From Halococcus morrhuae DSM 1307 (lineage in GTDB: Archaea; Halobacteriota; Halobacteria; Halobacteriales; Halococcaceae): a DNA stretch of 63,861 nt. Positions within the stretch are counted from its first letter, which is position 1, and each line of letters starts with the position of its first letter. Both the position numbers and the translations under genes were made by a program. Below, in pieces: positions 1 to 7,268 of the stretch. The notes under the pieces are model-generated. The model saw nothing but the letters and a program-made list of their open reading frames with translations, searched no databases and was not told the DNA's origin. The stretch is from assembly GCF_000336695.1 (NCBI RefSeq), contig NZ_AOMC01000074.1, positions 23,189 to 87,049 on the forward strand. Reading direction: 5' to 3'.

Positions 1-17
1 ATGTGTATAAGAGACAG
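1..17. other. Tn5/Nextera mosaic-end adapter remnant
   Basis: The first 17 bases (ATGTGTATAAGAGACAG) match the last 17 bases of the 19-bp Tn5 mosaic end used in transposase-based library preparation. They are almost certainly adapter carried into the assembly, not genomic DNA. The ATG inside creates a false start codon, and the apparent first residues MCIRDS come from the adapter. The left edge of the window is therefore a contig end. Confidence 0.95.
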
Positions 18-336
18 CGACGTGGTCGCGCTCACCGAGGAGACGATGGCGGAGATGGACGAACCACGATCGGTGCCCTCGCCACAGGCCGTGCTGAAGG
101 AGTTCGACGAGTCGAGCATCGTCCTCGAAGCACGCTTCTGGATCGACGACCCGAGCTCGCGGCGCGTCTGGGGGGCCAAGAGCGCGTTCATTCAGGCGAT
201 CAAAGGGGCGTTCGACCGTGAGGGGATCTCGATCGCCTACCCGCAGCGCGTGCTCGCCGCCCGCGATGAGGGTGGCGAGGTCGGCCCACACGCCGAGCAC
301 GGCAGCCTCACCCCCGCGACGGACGGGGGTGAGTAG
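18..336 (+). CDS. MscS-family mechanosensitive channel, C-terminal fragment
   Basis: Only the last 105 or so codons are present; the 5' part is lost at the contig end. The fragment resembles the C-terminal cytoplasmic vestibule domain of small-conductance mechanosensitive channels. It has a beta-strand stretch ending in EARFWIDD, a helix with AFIQAIKGAFDREGI, and the family-typical segment ISIAYPQRVL near the end. Such channels release osmolytes on hypo-osmotic shock. The membrane-spanning and pore helices are not in the window. The stop lies 1 base before the methyltransferase start, so the two genes are probably cotranscribed. Confidence 0.75.
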
Positions 337-337
337 C

Positions 338-907
338 ATGGGGCTCGACGAGCGCCGCGAGCGCGAGAAGGTCTATCAGCCGGCCGAGGACTCACACCTG
401 CTGGCGACGGCCGCCCGCGACGAGGCCGCCCCCACCGACCGCACGCTCGACGTCGGAACCGGATCGGGCTACGTCGCGACCGCGATGGCCGAGACCGGCG
501 CGACGGTCTACGGCGTCGACCCGAACCCACATGCCTGCCGGCAGGCCCGCGAGAACGGTATCCGAGTGGTGCAGGGCGATCTCACCGAACCCTTTGGGGA
601 CGGGGTGTTCGACCTCGTGACGTTCAACCCGCCCTATCTGCCGACCACGCCCGAGGAAGCGGTCGACGACTGGATGGAGGTGGCGCTCGCTGGCGGCGAG
701 AGCGGGCGTGCGGTGATCGAGCCGTTTCTCGCCGGCGTCGGGCGCGTGCTCACGCCCGAGGGGCGGGTGCTCATGCTCGTGAGCAGTCTGAGTGGGTTCG
801 ACACCGTCGTCGAACTGGCGAACGAGGCCGGCTTCACGGCGACGACCGTCGACCAGGACTCGTTCCCGTTCGAGACGCTCTCGATCCTCCGTCTCGACCA
901 CGAATGA
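338..907 (+). CDS. HemK2-like N5-glutamine/class I methyltransferase
   Basis: This is a 189-residue SAM-dependent methyltransferase. The start is the ATG at 338, right after the channel gene stop; an upstream in-frame start at 218 would lie inside that gene. The SAM-binding motif I reads LDVGTGSGYVA near residues 37-47. The catalytic NPPY motif near residue 97 is typical of HemK/PrmC-type enzymes that methylate an amide nitrogen. Archaeal and eukaryotic homologues of this short form (Mtq2/HemK2) methylate the GGQ glutamine of release factor aRF1/eRF1, the likely role here. It lacks the N-terminal domain of bacterial PrmC, as expected. Confidence 0.85.
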   Translation: MGLDERREREKVYQPAEDSHLLATAARDEAAPTDRTLDVGTGSGYVATAMAETGATVYGVDPNPHACRQARENGIRVVQGDLTEPFGDGVFDLVTFNPPYLPTTPEEAVDDWMEVALAGGESGRAVIEPFLAGVGRVLTPEGRVLMLVSSLSGFDTVVELANEAGFTATTVDQDSFPFETLSILRLDHE

Positions 908-934
908 TTACCCGAGTGCATAATCGCGAGTAGC

Positions 935-943
935 AAATATTAA
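935..943 (+). promoter_or_regulatory. TATA box for the metE pair
   Basis: The AT-rich AAATATTAA stands out in GC-rich sequence about 29 bp before the ATG at 968. That is the usual archaeal TATA-to-start distance for a leaderless or near-leaderless transcript. No Shine-Dalgarno motif precedes the start. Confidence 0.5.
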
Positions 944-967
944 GCGCCGTCATTCCCCATCCCACCT

Positions 968-1972
968 ATGACGGAATTCGTCGCGACGACGCCCGGCGTG
1001 TTTCCGCTGCCCGACTGGGCGAAGGATCAGTTGGGGAGCCTGAAGGGCCACCAGAAGGAGGACCTCGTCGACGGCAGCGAGGGGACCGAGATCACGGACG
1101 TCTACGATGAGACGCGGGCGACCGTCGCCGACTGGCAGGCGACCGCCGGACTCGACAGAGTAGTGGAAGGACAGCTCCGTTGGGACGACATGCTCGCCCA
1201 CCCGCTCTGCGTCCACGACGCCGTCGAGACGCGCGGGATCGTCCGCTACTACGACAACAACAACTTCTACCGCGAGCCGGTCGTCTCCGGCGAACTCACG
1301 TTCGACGGTGACCTCGCCGACGATCTCGACGCGCTCGGCGAGATCGATCCTGACGCCCCGACGCAGGCGGCCGTTCCCGGTCCGTACTCGCTGTCGGAGC
1401 TCGCGACCGACGAGTTCTACGGCGACGAGGGGGAATTCCTCGATGCCATCGCGAACTTCCTCGCGGGCGAGGTCCGGGCGTTCTCGGACGTTGAGACCGT
1501 CTTCGTCCTCGAACCGTCGCTCGTCACGAACCCGCCCGGCGACGGCGAGGACGAACGCGCGAGCGAGGCCATCGATCGCGTGGCCGACGCGACCGACGCC
1601 GACGTCGTGGTCCAGACCTACTGGGGCGCGCTCACCGAGAAGGTCCACGCCCACCTGCTCGACGCGGACATCGACGCCGTGGGCTACGACTTCGTCACGA
1701 ACCACGAGGACAACCTCTACAACATCAACGAGTACGGGACGAAAGAGGAGGTTGCGTTCGGGCTGGCCGACGGCCAGAACACGCTGGTCGAGGAGCCCGA
1801 AAAGATCGCCGAGCGCGTCGCGTGGGTCGACGAGCAGACCCCGGGTGCGGAGTTCGAAACCATGTACATCACCACCAACACCGAACTGTTCTACCTGCCG
1901 GTGAGTCGCTGTATCGAGAAGCTCGAAGCGCTGGCCGCGGGCGCTGCCCGTGCCGCGGAGGTGGCCCAATGA
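968..1972 (+). CDS. MetE-like protein without zinc ligands (methionine synthase partner)
   Basis: A 334-residue TIM-barrel protein of the cobalamin-independent methionine synthase/UROD superfamily. It is paralogous to the next gene, with which it overlaps by 4 bases (ATGA). Where the downstream partner has the zinc ligands HVC and SPDCG, this protein reads VQTYWGAL and TTNTELFYL, so it has no visible zinc site. In full-length MetE the N-terminal barrel likewise lacks zinc and helps bind the folate substrate. I infer that this is the separately encoded N-terminal-like half or a regulatory partner. Paired genes of this type are usual in haloarchaea. The methyl donor cannot be read from sequence. 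Confidence 0.75.
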   Translation: MTEFVATTPGVFPLPDWAKDQLGSLKGHQKEDLVDGSEGTEITDVYDETRATVADWQATAGLDRVVEGQLRWDDMLAHPLCVHDAVETRGIVRYYDNNNFYREPVVSGELTFDGDLADDLDALGEIDPDAPTQAAVPGPYSLSELATDEFYGDEGEFLDAIANFLAGEVRAFSDVETVFVLEPSLVTNPPGDGEDERASEAIDRVADATDADVVVQTYWGALTEKVHAHLLDADIDAVGYDFVTNHEDNLYNINEYGTKEEVAFGLADGQNTLVEEPEKIAERVAWVDEQTPGAEFETMYITTNTELFYLPVSRCIEKLEALAAGAARAAEVAQ

Positions 1973-3024
1973 GCCGCGAGCAGTTCCGGCCGGCCGGCCA
2001 CCCGAACGAGCACTTCATCCTCACCACCGTCGTGGGGAGCTACCCGAAACCGAAGTGGCTCGATCGCGTGCGCGAGCTCCACGACGATCCCGAAGGCGAC
2101 TTCGACGACGGCGAGTGGGAGGAGGCGACCGACGACGCCGCCCGCATCATCACTCACGAACACGAACGCGCGGGGCTCGACGCCGTCGTCGACGGCGAGA
2201 TGCGACGAAACGAGATGGTCGAGTTCTTCGCCGATCGCATCGAGGGCTACGAGTTCAACGGCCCGGTCAAGGTCTGGGGTCACAACTACTTCGACAAACC
2301 CTCCGTCGTGAGCGACGTCGAGTACGACGACTCCTGGCTCGTCTCCGAGTTCGAGTTCACCGATGGCGTGGCCGATCGCCCGGTGAAGGTCCCGATCACG
2401 GGGCCCTACACGCTCGCCAGCTGGAGTTTCAACGAAGCCTACGACGACGATCGCGAGCTCGCGCTCGCGCTCGCGGACCTCGTCAACGAGGAGATCCAGA
2501 AGCTGGTCGACGCTGGCGCGCGCTACATCCAGATCGACGAACCCGCCCTCGCCACGACGCCCGACGACCACGCGATCGTCGGCGAGGCACTCGACCGTAT
2601 CGTCGCCGACCTCCCCGAGGAGGTACGGATCGGCCTGCACGTCTGTTACGGCGACTACTCGCGGATCTACCCCGAGATCCTGGAGTTCCCGATCGACGAG
2701 TTCGACGTCGAGCTCGCCAACGGCGACTACGAGCAGCTCGACGTGTTCAAAGAGCCCGAGTTCGATCTCGATCTCGCGCTCGGCGTCACCGACGTCCACG
2801 TCGCCGAGGTCGAATCGGTCGCCGAGATCAAGGCGAACATCCAGAAGGGCCTGGAGATCGTCCCGCCCGAGCGACTGACGGTGAGCCCCGACTGTGGGGT
2901 GAAGCTCCTCCCGCGCGACGTGGCCTACGGCAAGATGGAGAACATGGTCACGGCCGCCCGCGAGGTCGAGCGCGAACTCGACGCCGGCGAGATCGAAGTC
3001 GGCGCGGCGGTCGCCGACGACTGA
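1969..3024 (+). CDS. metE: Methionine synthase, MetE-type catalytic subunit
   Basis: A 351-residue core MetE protein that transfers a methyl group to homocysteine to give methionine. The start ATG overlaps the stop of the upstream partner gene (ATGA). The zinc ligands expected from the MetE family are present: His224 and Cys226 in HVCYGD, Glu248 in VELAN, and Cys309 in SPDCGVK. Near the N-terminus, TTVVGSYPKP is the usual family start. At about half the length of bacterial MetE (around 750 residues) it corresponds to the C-terminal catalytic barrel only. In archaea such core enzymes may use a methyl donor other than methyltetrahydropteroyl-triglutamate. Confidence 0.85.
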   Translation: MSREQFRPAGHPNEHFILTTVVGSYPKPKWLDRVRELHDDPEGDFDDGEWEEATDDAARIITHEHERAGLDAVVDGEMRRNEMVEFFADRIEGYEFNGPVKVWGHNYFDKPSVVSDVEYDDSWLVSEFEFTDGVADRPVKVPITGPYTLASWSFNEAYDDDRELALALADLVNEEIQKLVDAGARYIQIDEPALATTPDDHAIVGEALDRIVADLPEEVRIGLHVCYGDYSRIYPEILEFPIDEFDVELANGDYEQLDVFKEPEFDLDLALGVTDVHVAEVESVAEIKANIQKGLEIVPPERLTVSPDCGVKLLPRDVAYGKMENMVTAAREVERELDAGEIEVGAAVADD

Positions 3025-3027
3025 GTC

Positions 3028-4359
3028 CTACTGACGCTCGCGGATCGACATCTCGACCGGATCGGCAGGATGGAGCGTCAGCGTCGGCTGGAAGTCGAAC
3101 GAGGCGCTCGATTCGAGATCGAGGTGGTAGTCCTGTGCGACGGTGCCGATGATGAACTTCGCTTCGAGCAGCGAGAGCTGTTTGCCGATACACGACCGTG
3201 GGCCGGCACCGAACGGGAAGTACGAATAGCTCGGGCGCTCGTTCCGGCGCGCGGGTTTCCAGCGGTCGGGGTCGAACGTGTCGGGATCGTCGTACCAGCG
3301 GGGATCGCGGTGGATGGCCCACTGGGGGAGCATGAGTAGCGACCCTTGCGGCAGGCGATAGCCGCCGAGATCGACCGGCTCCTTTGCCGTTCGAAAGAGG
3401 GTGTAGACCGGCGGGTAGAGCCGCATCGCCTCGGAGAGCACGCGATCGGTGTAGTCGAGCCGTCGCACCGTCTCGCTCGTCGGTGGCTCGCCGCCCAGCA
3501 CCGTGTCGAGCTCGTCGTGGAGTCGCGCCTCGATCTCGGGATGGCGCGCGAGGAGATGCCAGGTGTAGGTGAGCGTGAGCGCCGTCGTGTCGTGGCCCGC
3601 GAGCAACATCGTCATCATCTCGTCACGGATCAACTCGCGATCGACCTCGGCGCTCTCTGACTGTGCGCCGAACAGCAGCGAGAGCATGTCCGGCCCGTCG
3701 GCGTGTGGGCCCTGCCGGTCGCGCAGGACGTCCCGAAGGACGTCTTCGAGAACATCGATCGACTGGCGGTATTCGCGCTGTTCGCGCGTCGGCACCCATT
3801 CGGGCATCAGGAAGCCACGGATCGTCGGACTGAACTGGTCGCCGACCGGCTGGAGGCTCTCCTGGACGCGCTCGATCGTCGCGTCGTCGAGATCGACGCC
3901 CATCATCGCGCTGGTGATGATCTGGAGGGTGACTTTCGCCATCTCGATGTCGACCTGGATGGTCTCGCCCGTGTCCCATCCCGCGGCCATCTCCGCGGCG
4001 TACTCGGCCATCAGCCCCGCACAGTCGTCGAGCCGGTTCCTGAGAAACGCCGGCTGCATCCGCTGGCGCTCGCGTTTCCACGTCCCGCCCTCGCTGAGCA
4101 ACAGGCCGTCGCCGAGCAGGTTGCCGAGCGTGTCCGCCTGGAACTGGGGTTTGCGGTAGGCACCCTCGTCGCTGACGAGCACGCGTTCGACGTCGTCCGG
4201 GTTCGTCAGCATGTACGCCTGCTCGGGCCCGAGCGTGAACTGCGCGATGTCGCCGTAGGCGTCCCGGACCGCCGTCATGAACCGCAACGGGTCCTGAGCG
4301 TAGTGATACGAGTTGCCGACCACCGGCAGTCCCTTCGGTCCGGGAGGGGTCGTGCTCAT
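3028..4359 (-). CDS. Cytochrome P450 (soluble, CYP174-like)
   Basis: A 443-residue P450 monooxygenase. It has the proline-rich N-terminus TTPPGPKGLPVVG, the oxygen-activation I-helix motif AGHDTT, the ExxR pair in SEAMR, and the heme-binding loop FPFGAGPRSCIG with Cys390 as thiolate ligand. I chose the ATG at 4359 over the upstream one at 4383 because family proteins begin just before the PPGPKG segment. No transmembrane anchor is visible, so it is probably cytosolic and served by ferredoxin. The substrate is unknown; sterol-like or carotenoid hydroxylation is only a guess. It is convergent with metE, with a 3-bp gap. Confidence 0.9.
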   Translation of the reverse strand: MSTTPPGPKGLPVVGNSYHYAQDPLRFMTAVRDAYGDIAQFTLGPEQAYMLTNPDDVERVLVSDEGAYRKPQFQADTLGNLLGDGLLLSEGGTWKRERQRMQPAFLRNRLDDCAGLMAEYAAEMAAGWDTGETIQVDIEMAKVTLQIITSAMMGVDLDDATIERVQESLQPVGDQFSPTIRGFLMPEWVPTREQREYRQSIDVLEDVLRDVLRDRQGPHADGPDMLSLLFGAQSESAEVDRELIRDEMMTMLLAGHDTTALTLTYTWHLLARHPEIEARLHDELDTVLGGEPPTSETVRRLDYTDRVLSEAMRLYPPVYTLFRTAKEPVDLGGYRLPQGSLLMLPQWAIHRDPRWYDDPDTFDPDRWKPARRNERPSYSYFPFGAGPRSCIGKQLSLLEAKFIIGTVAQDYHLDLESSASFDFQPTLTLHPADPVEMSIRERQ

Positions 4360-4468
4360 ACCCAAAACAGGGGCCAAAACCACTTGAACGGCCGGAATTG
4401 ACGGGAATTCGGTACTTTCGTCTCGGTAGCGAACGGGCGATCATTCGCTCGATGACGCCGTTGGATGC

Positions 4469-4516
4469 TCTCCCTTTTCCCCACCCTCCCACCTCTCGCC
4501 CCCTTTTCCTCCTTCG
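4469..4516 (+). other. Polypyrimidine tract in the divergent promoter gap
   Basis: A run of 48 bases with only three purines (at 4484, 4492 and 4499) lies in the 243-bp gap between the P450 start and the lipoprotein gene. Within GC-rich DNA of mixed composition this strand asymmetry is striking. It may influence local DNA structure. I see no ORF or hairpin in it. Confidence 0.5.
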
Positions 4517-4602
4517 TTCAGACGAGCTCTCTCCGACCGGCAGTATAGTAGACCGGGAATACCGTGGGTAACCGTCTTATTCCCCGGGCCTCTCTCGGGC
4601 TC

Positions 4603-5211
4603 ATGCGTCGTCTCCGTGTCGCGCTCGCGCTTGTCGTTCTCGTCGTGGTGAGCGGCTGTACGCTCCCCGGTGGTCAGCTCACTGCCGAGGCGAACCCCGT
4701 CTCGGTCGGGAACGACACCCTCGATCGAACGGGCTACACGCTCGACGACAGCGCCACGATCGCATTCAACGAGACGGTCGGGATCGACGGCGAGGATCGG
4801 ACGGTCGGTGTGGAAAACCACATCGAGACGTACGCACACGGCGATCACGCGGGGCGATTCGCCGTCTTCAGTACGCCAAGCCCCGAGGCGAACGGAACGC
4901 CGATAAACCCGTTCGCGAAGCCGTCCGAGCGCCGCGACGTGGGCCGGATGCTCGGCGAAGTGAACAACACGAGCGCGCTGGCGGTCGAAAACCGACAGAA
5001 CGTCACGCTGGTCGGCCAGCCGACGGAGCTGGTGACGTACGCGACGACAAACCGATCAGGCGAGGAGACCACACCGGTGTACGTCCACGTCGCGGTCGCC
5101 CAGAACGACGGTGATGCGGTGGTCGCCGTCGGGGTCAATCCACAGTCGGTCGATGCCGGTAATGCGACGAAGCAGCTAATAGAGGGCGTCGAATATGGGG
5201 GATCGTCATGA
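4603..5211 (+). CDS. Haloarchaeal secreted lipoprotein, function unknown
   Basis: A 202-residue protein with a classical lipoprotein signal: basic MRRLR, a hydrophobic stretch of about 14 residues, then the lipobox VSGC with the cysteine near residue 19. The mature part resembles haloarchaeal lipoproteins of the DUF6517 kind (ANPVSVGNDTLDRTGYTLDD), an assignment I hold loosely. Several NxT/NxS sequons could carry N-glycans. TCTTATTCC about 26 bp before the ATG at 4603 may be the TATA element. The stop overlaps the start of the downstream esterase by 4 bases, so the two are translationally coupled. Confidence 0.65.
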   Translation: MRRLRVALALVVLVVVSGCTLPGGQLTAEANPVSVGNDTLDRTGYTLDDSATIAFNETVGIDGEDRTVGVENHIETYAHGDHAGRFAVFSTPSPEANGTPINPFAKPSERRDVGRMLGEVNNTSALAVENRQNVTLVGQPTELVTYATTNRSGEETTPVYVHVAVAQNDGDAVVAVGVNPQSVDAGNATKQLIEGVEYGGSS

Positions 5212-6143
5212 GGGGTGAACTCGATCCACAGGTCGCACAGCTGCTCGATATGCTGAACGAGTACGACATTTCGCTGTCGGGTGACGTCGCCGAATCGCGT
5301 CAGCAGCTCGATCGGATGCTCGAACTCGCGGGTGACGATCCCGTGGACGTGGGACGAGTGTCCGACGTCACGATTCCGGCCGATGGGCGTGAGCTGCCGG
5401 CGCGTGCGTACGTGCCCGATGGCGAAGGACCGTTCCCGACGGTGGCCTTCTTCCACGGCGGTGGGTTCGTGCTCGGGAGCCTGGACGGCTACGACAACCT
5501 CTGTCGATTGCTGGCCAAGCGTAGCGACTGTCTGGTGGTGTCGGTCGACTACCGGCTCGCACCGGAGCATCCGTGGCCGGCGGCGCTGGAGGACGCCTAC
5601 GCGGCGACGAACTGGCTCGCGAGCAACGCCGAGCGGTTTTCGGGCGACGGCGATCGCCTGGCGGTCGCGGGCGACAGCGCCGGCGGGAACCTCTCGGCGA
5701 CGGTCTCGCTGCTGGCCCGCGAGCGCGGGATGCCCGCCATCGACGGACAGATCCTCTTGTACCCGGCGACGGCGTATCTCGAACCGATGGACTCGCGCGC
5801 GGAGAACGCCTCGGGCTACTTCCTCACCGCCGAGGACCTGCTGTGGTTTCTCGATCAGTACATCGAGAACGAACTCGACGCGCACAACCCGCTCGCCTTC
5901 CCGCTCGCGGCGCGCGATCTCACCGACCTCCCGCCGGCATTCGTCATGACCAACGGGTTCGATCCACTACGCGACGAGGGGATCGCCTACGCCGACCGAC
6001 TTCGAGAGGCCGGCGTCGCTGTCGAGCACACGAACTACGAGTCGATGATCCACGGATTCCTCAATATGGAGGGGATTGTCGACCGAACGTACGACGGTAT
6101 CGACGAGATTGCGGCCTATCTCCGCGACGAACTCGGCGAGTGA
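5208..6143 (+). CDS. Alpha/beta hydrolase, HSL-type esterase/lipase
   Basis: A 311-residue carboxylesterase of the hormone-sensitive lipase family (acetyl esterase type). The oxyanion-hole motif HGGGF is near residue 83 and the nucleophile elbow GDSAGGN near residue 156. The remaining triad candidates are Asp in DPLRDEG near residue 252 and His in HGFLN near residue 282. There is no signal peptide, so it is intracellular. It probably hydrolyses short acyl esters. The start ATG overlaps the lipoprotein stop. Confidence 0.9.
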   Translation: MRGELDPQVAQLLDMLNEYDISLSGDVAESRQQLDRMLELAGDDPVDVGRVSDVTIPADGRELPARAYVPDGEGPFPTVAFFHGGGFVLGSLDGYDNLCRLLAKRSDCLVVSVDYRLAPEHPWPAALEDAYAATNWLASNAERFSGDGDRLAVAGDSAGGNLSATVSLLARERGMPAIDGQILLYPATAYLEPMDSRAENASGYFLTAEDLLWFLDQYIENELDAHNPLAFPLAARDLTDLPPAFVMTNGFDPLRDEGIAYADRLREAGVAVEHTNYESMIHGFLNMEGIVDRTYDGIDEIAAYLRDELGE

Positions 6144-6407
6144 TTCGTGGTGGCCGCCACGCGGCAGCGGCGTGGTCGCGGTGTGGTTCCTGGCGGATGA
6201 AGGGCGAGGTCACGAACGGAGTGAGTGACCGAGGGCTTCTGCGGTGCTGTGCGGTTGTGGTGCCGTGATGGGTCAATATCCGCGCGAACGGAGTGAGCGC
6301 GGTTCACCGTGAACGAGCGAAGCGAGTGAGCGGGAGTTTTTAGTCGAGGTTTTTGCAGAGGGTTCGAGGCGAGCGTGGCGAGCCGAGGACCCTCTGTAAA
6401 AAAGTCG
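6144..6407. repeat. Hairpin-rich convergent intergenic region
   Basis: This 264-bp gap between the convergent esterase and korB genes holds several inverted repeats and no ORF. Two hairpins share the identical 11-base loop GAACGGAGTGA with unrelated stems: GGTCAC/GTGACC (6208-6230) and CCGCGC/GCGCGG (6280-6302). GTTCACCGTGAAC is at 6302-6314. A longer inverted repeat with arms CAGAGGGT (6356-6363) and ACCCTCTG (6389-6396) lies just past the korB stop. Nearby T-runs at 6337-6341 and 6350-6354 make this a plausible bidirectional terminator. Confidence 0.7.
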
Positions 6408-7268
6408 TTAGTAGAACTCGCGGACGAGGTCGGTGGCGTCTTCGGGAGCGCCGTCGGGGATGTCGGCCATGTTCGAGTCGAGGCCGTGGCGTTCGTTGTA
6501 GGGAACCGAGTCCTCGTCCTGGTAGATGACGCCCTGGTATTCGGTGTCGTTGGTGATCTTCTCGCGGGCGGCGTCACGATCAGTCGGATCGTGGTCCTCG
6601 TCGTCGACGTCGACGATGGTGTCGCGGAAGTAGTCGTAGGTATCGACGTCGTTGAACGTCACGCAGGGGCTGTAGACGTTGACGAAGCCGAAGCCGTCGT
6701 GTTCGACCGCCTGCTGGACGATCTCCTCGTGGCGCTGGGCGTCCGAGGAGAACGACTGGGCGATGAAGGTGCCGTCGGCCGCGAGCGCGAGCGCGAGCGG
6801 GTTGACGGGCGACTGCTTGGGACCGTCCGGCGAGGTCGACGTCTCGAAGTCCTCGCGGGAGGTCGGCGAGAACTGGCCTTTGGTGAGGCCGTAGATGCGG
6901 TTGTCCATCACGACGTAGGTCATGTCCATGTTGCGTCGCGCCGCGTGGACGAAGTGGCCCGCGCCGATAGAGTAGCCGTCGCCGTCGCCGCCCGAGACCA
7001 TCACTTCGAGGTCGGGATTGGCGCTTTTGACGCCGATGCCGACGGGGAGTGCGCGCCCGTGGACGCCGTGGAGCGCGTAGCTGTGCATGTACGTGCCGAT
7101 CTTGCCCGAGCAGCCGATGCCGGCGACGATGAAGGTGTTGTCGGGATCGTTGCCCGTGTTGGCGAGCGCCTTCATCATCCCGTTCATGGTGCCGAAGTCG
7201 CCGCAGCCCGGACACCACGTCGGCTGTTTGTCGGACTTGAAGTCGGTGAATCTGACGTCTGAGCTCAT
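6408..7268 (-). CDS. korB: 2-oxoacid:ferredoxin oxidoreductase beta subunit (KorB-type)
   Basis: A 286-residue beta subunit that binds thiamine diphosphate. CPGCG near residue 19 and GCSGK near residue 53 supply cysteines expected to hold the single [4Fe-4S] cluster of two-subunit archaeal enzymes, with a further Cys in YSPCVT. The ThDP/Mg region reads GGDGDGYSIGAG followed by MDNRIYGLTKGQ. With KorA it oxidatively decarboxylates a 2-oxoacid to acyl-CoA and reduces ferredoxin. The 286/587-residue subunit pair fits my recollection of the Halobacterium KOR (2-oxoglutarate) enzyme better than POR; substrate choice is less certain than family. It overlaps korA by 4 bases. Confidence 0.85.
   Translation of the reverse strand: MSSDVRFTDFKSDKQPTWCPGCGDFGTMNGMMKALANTGNDPDNTFIVAGIGCSGKIGTYMHSYALHGVHGRALPVGIGVKSANPDLEVMVSGGDGDGYSIGAGHFVHAARRNMDMTYVVMDNRIYGLTKGQFSPTSREDFETSTSPDGPKQSPVNPLALALAADGTFIAQSFSSDAQRHEEIVQQAVEHDGFGFVNVYSPCVTFNDVDTYDYFRDTIVDVDDEDHDPTDRDAAREKITNDTEYQGVIYQDEDSVPYNERHGLDSNMADIPDGAPEDATDLVREFY

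Noticed and set aside
1-336. A complete ORF starting at base 1
   Set aside because: The start codon and first five residues come from the Tn5 adapter; the real gene is truncated.
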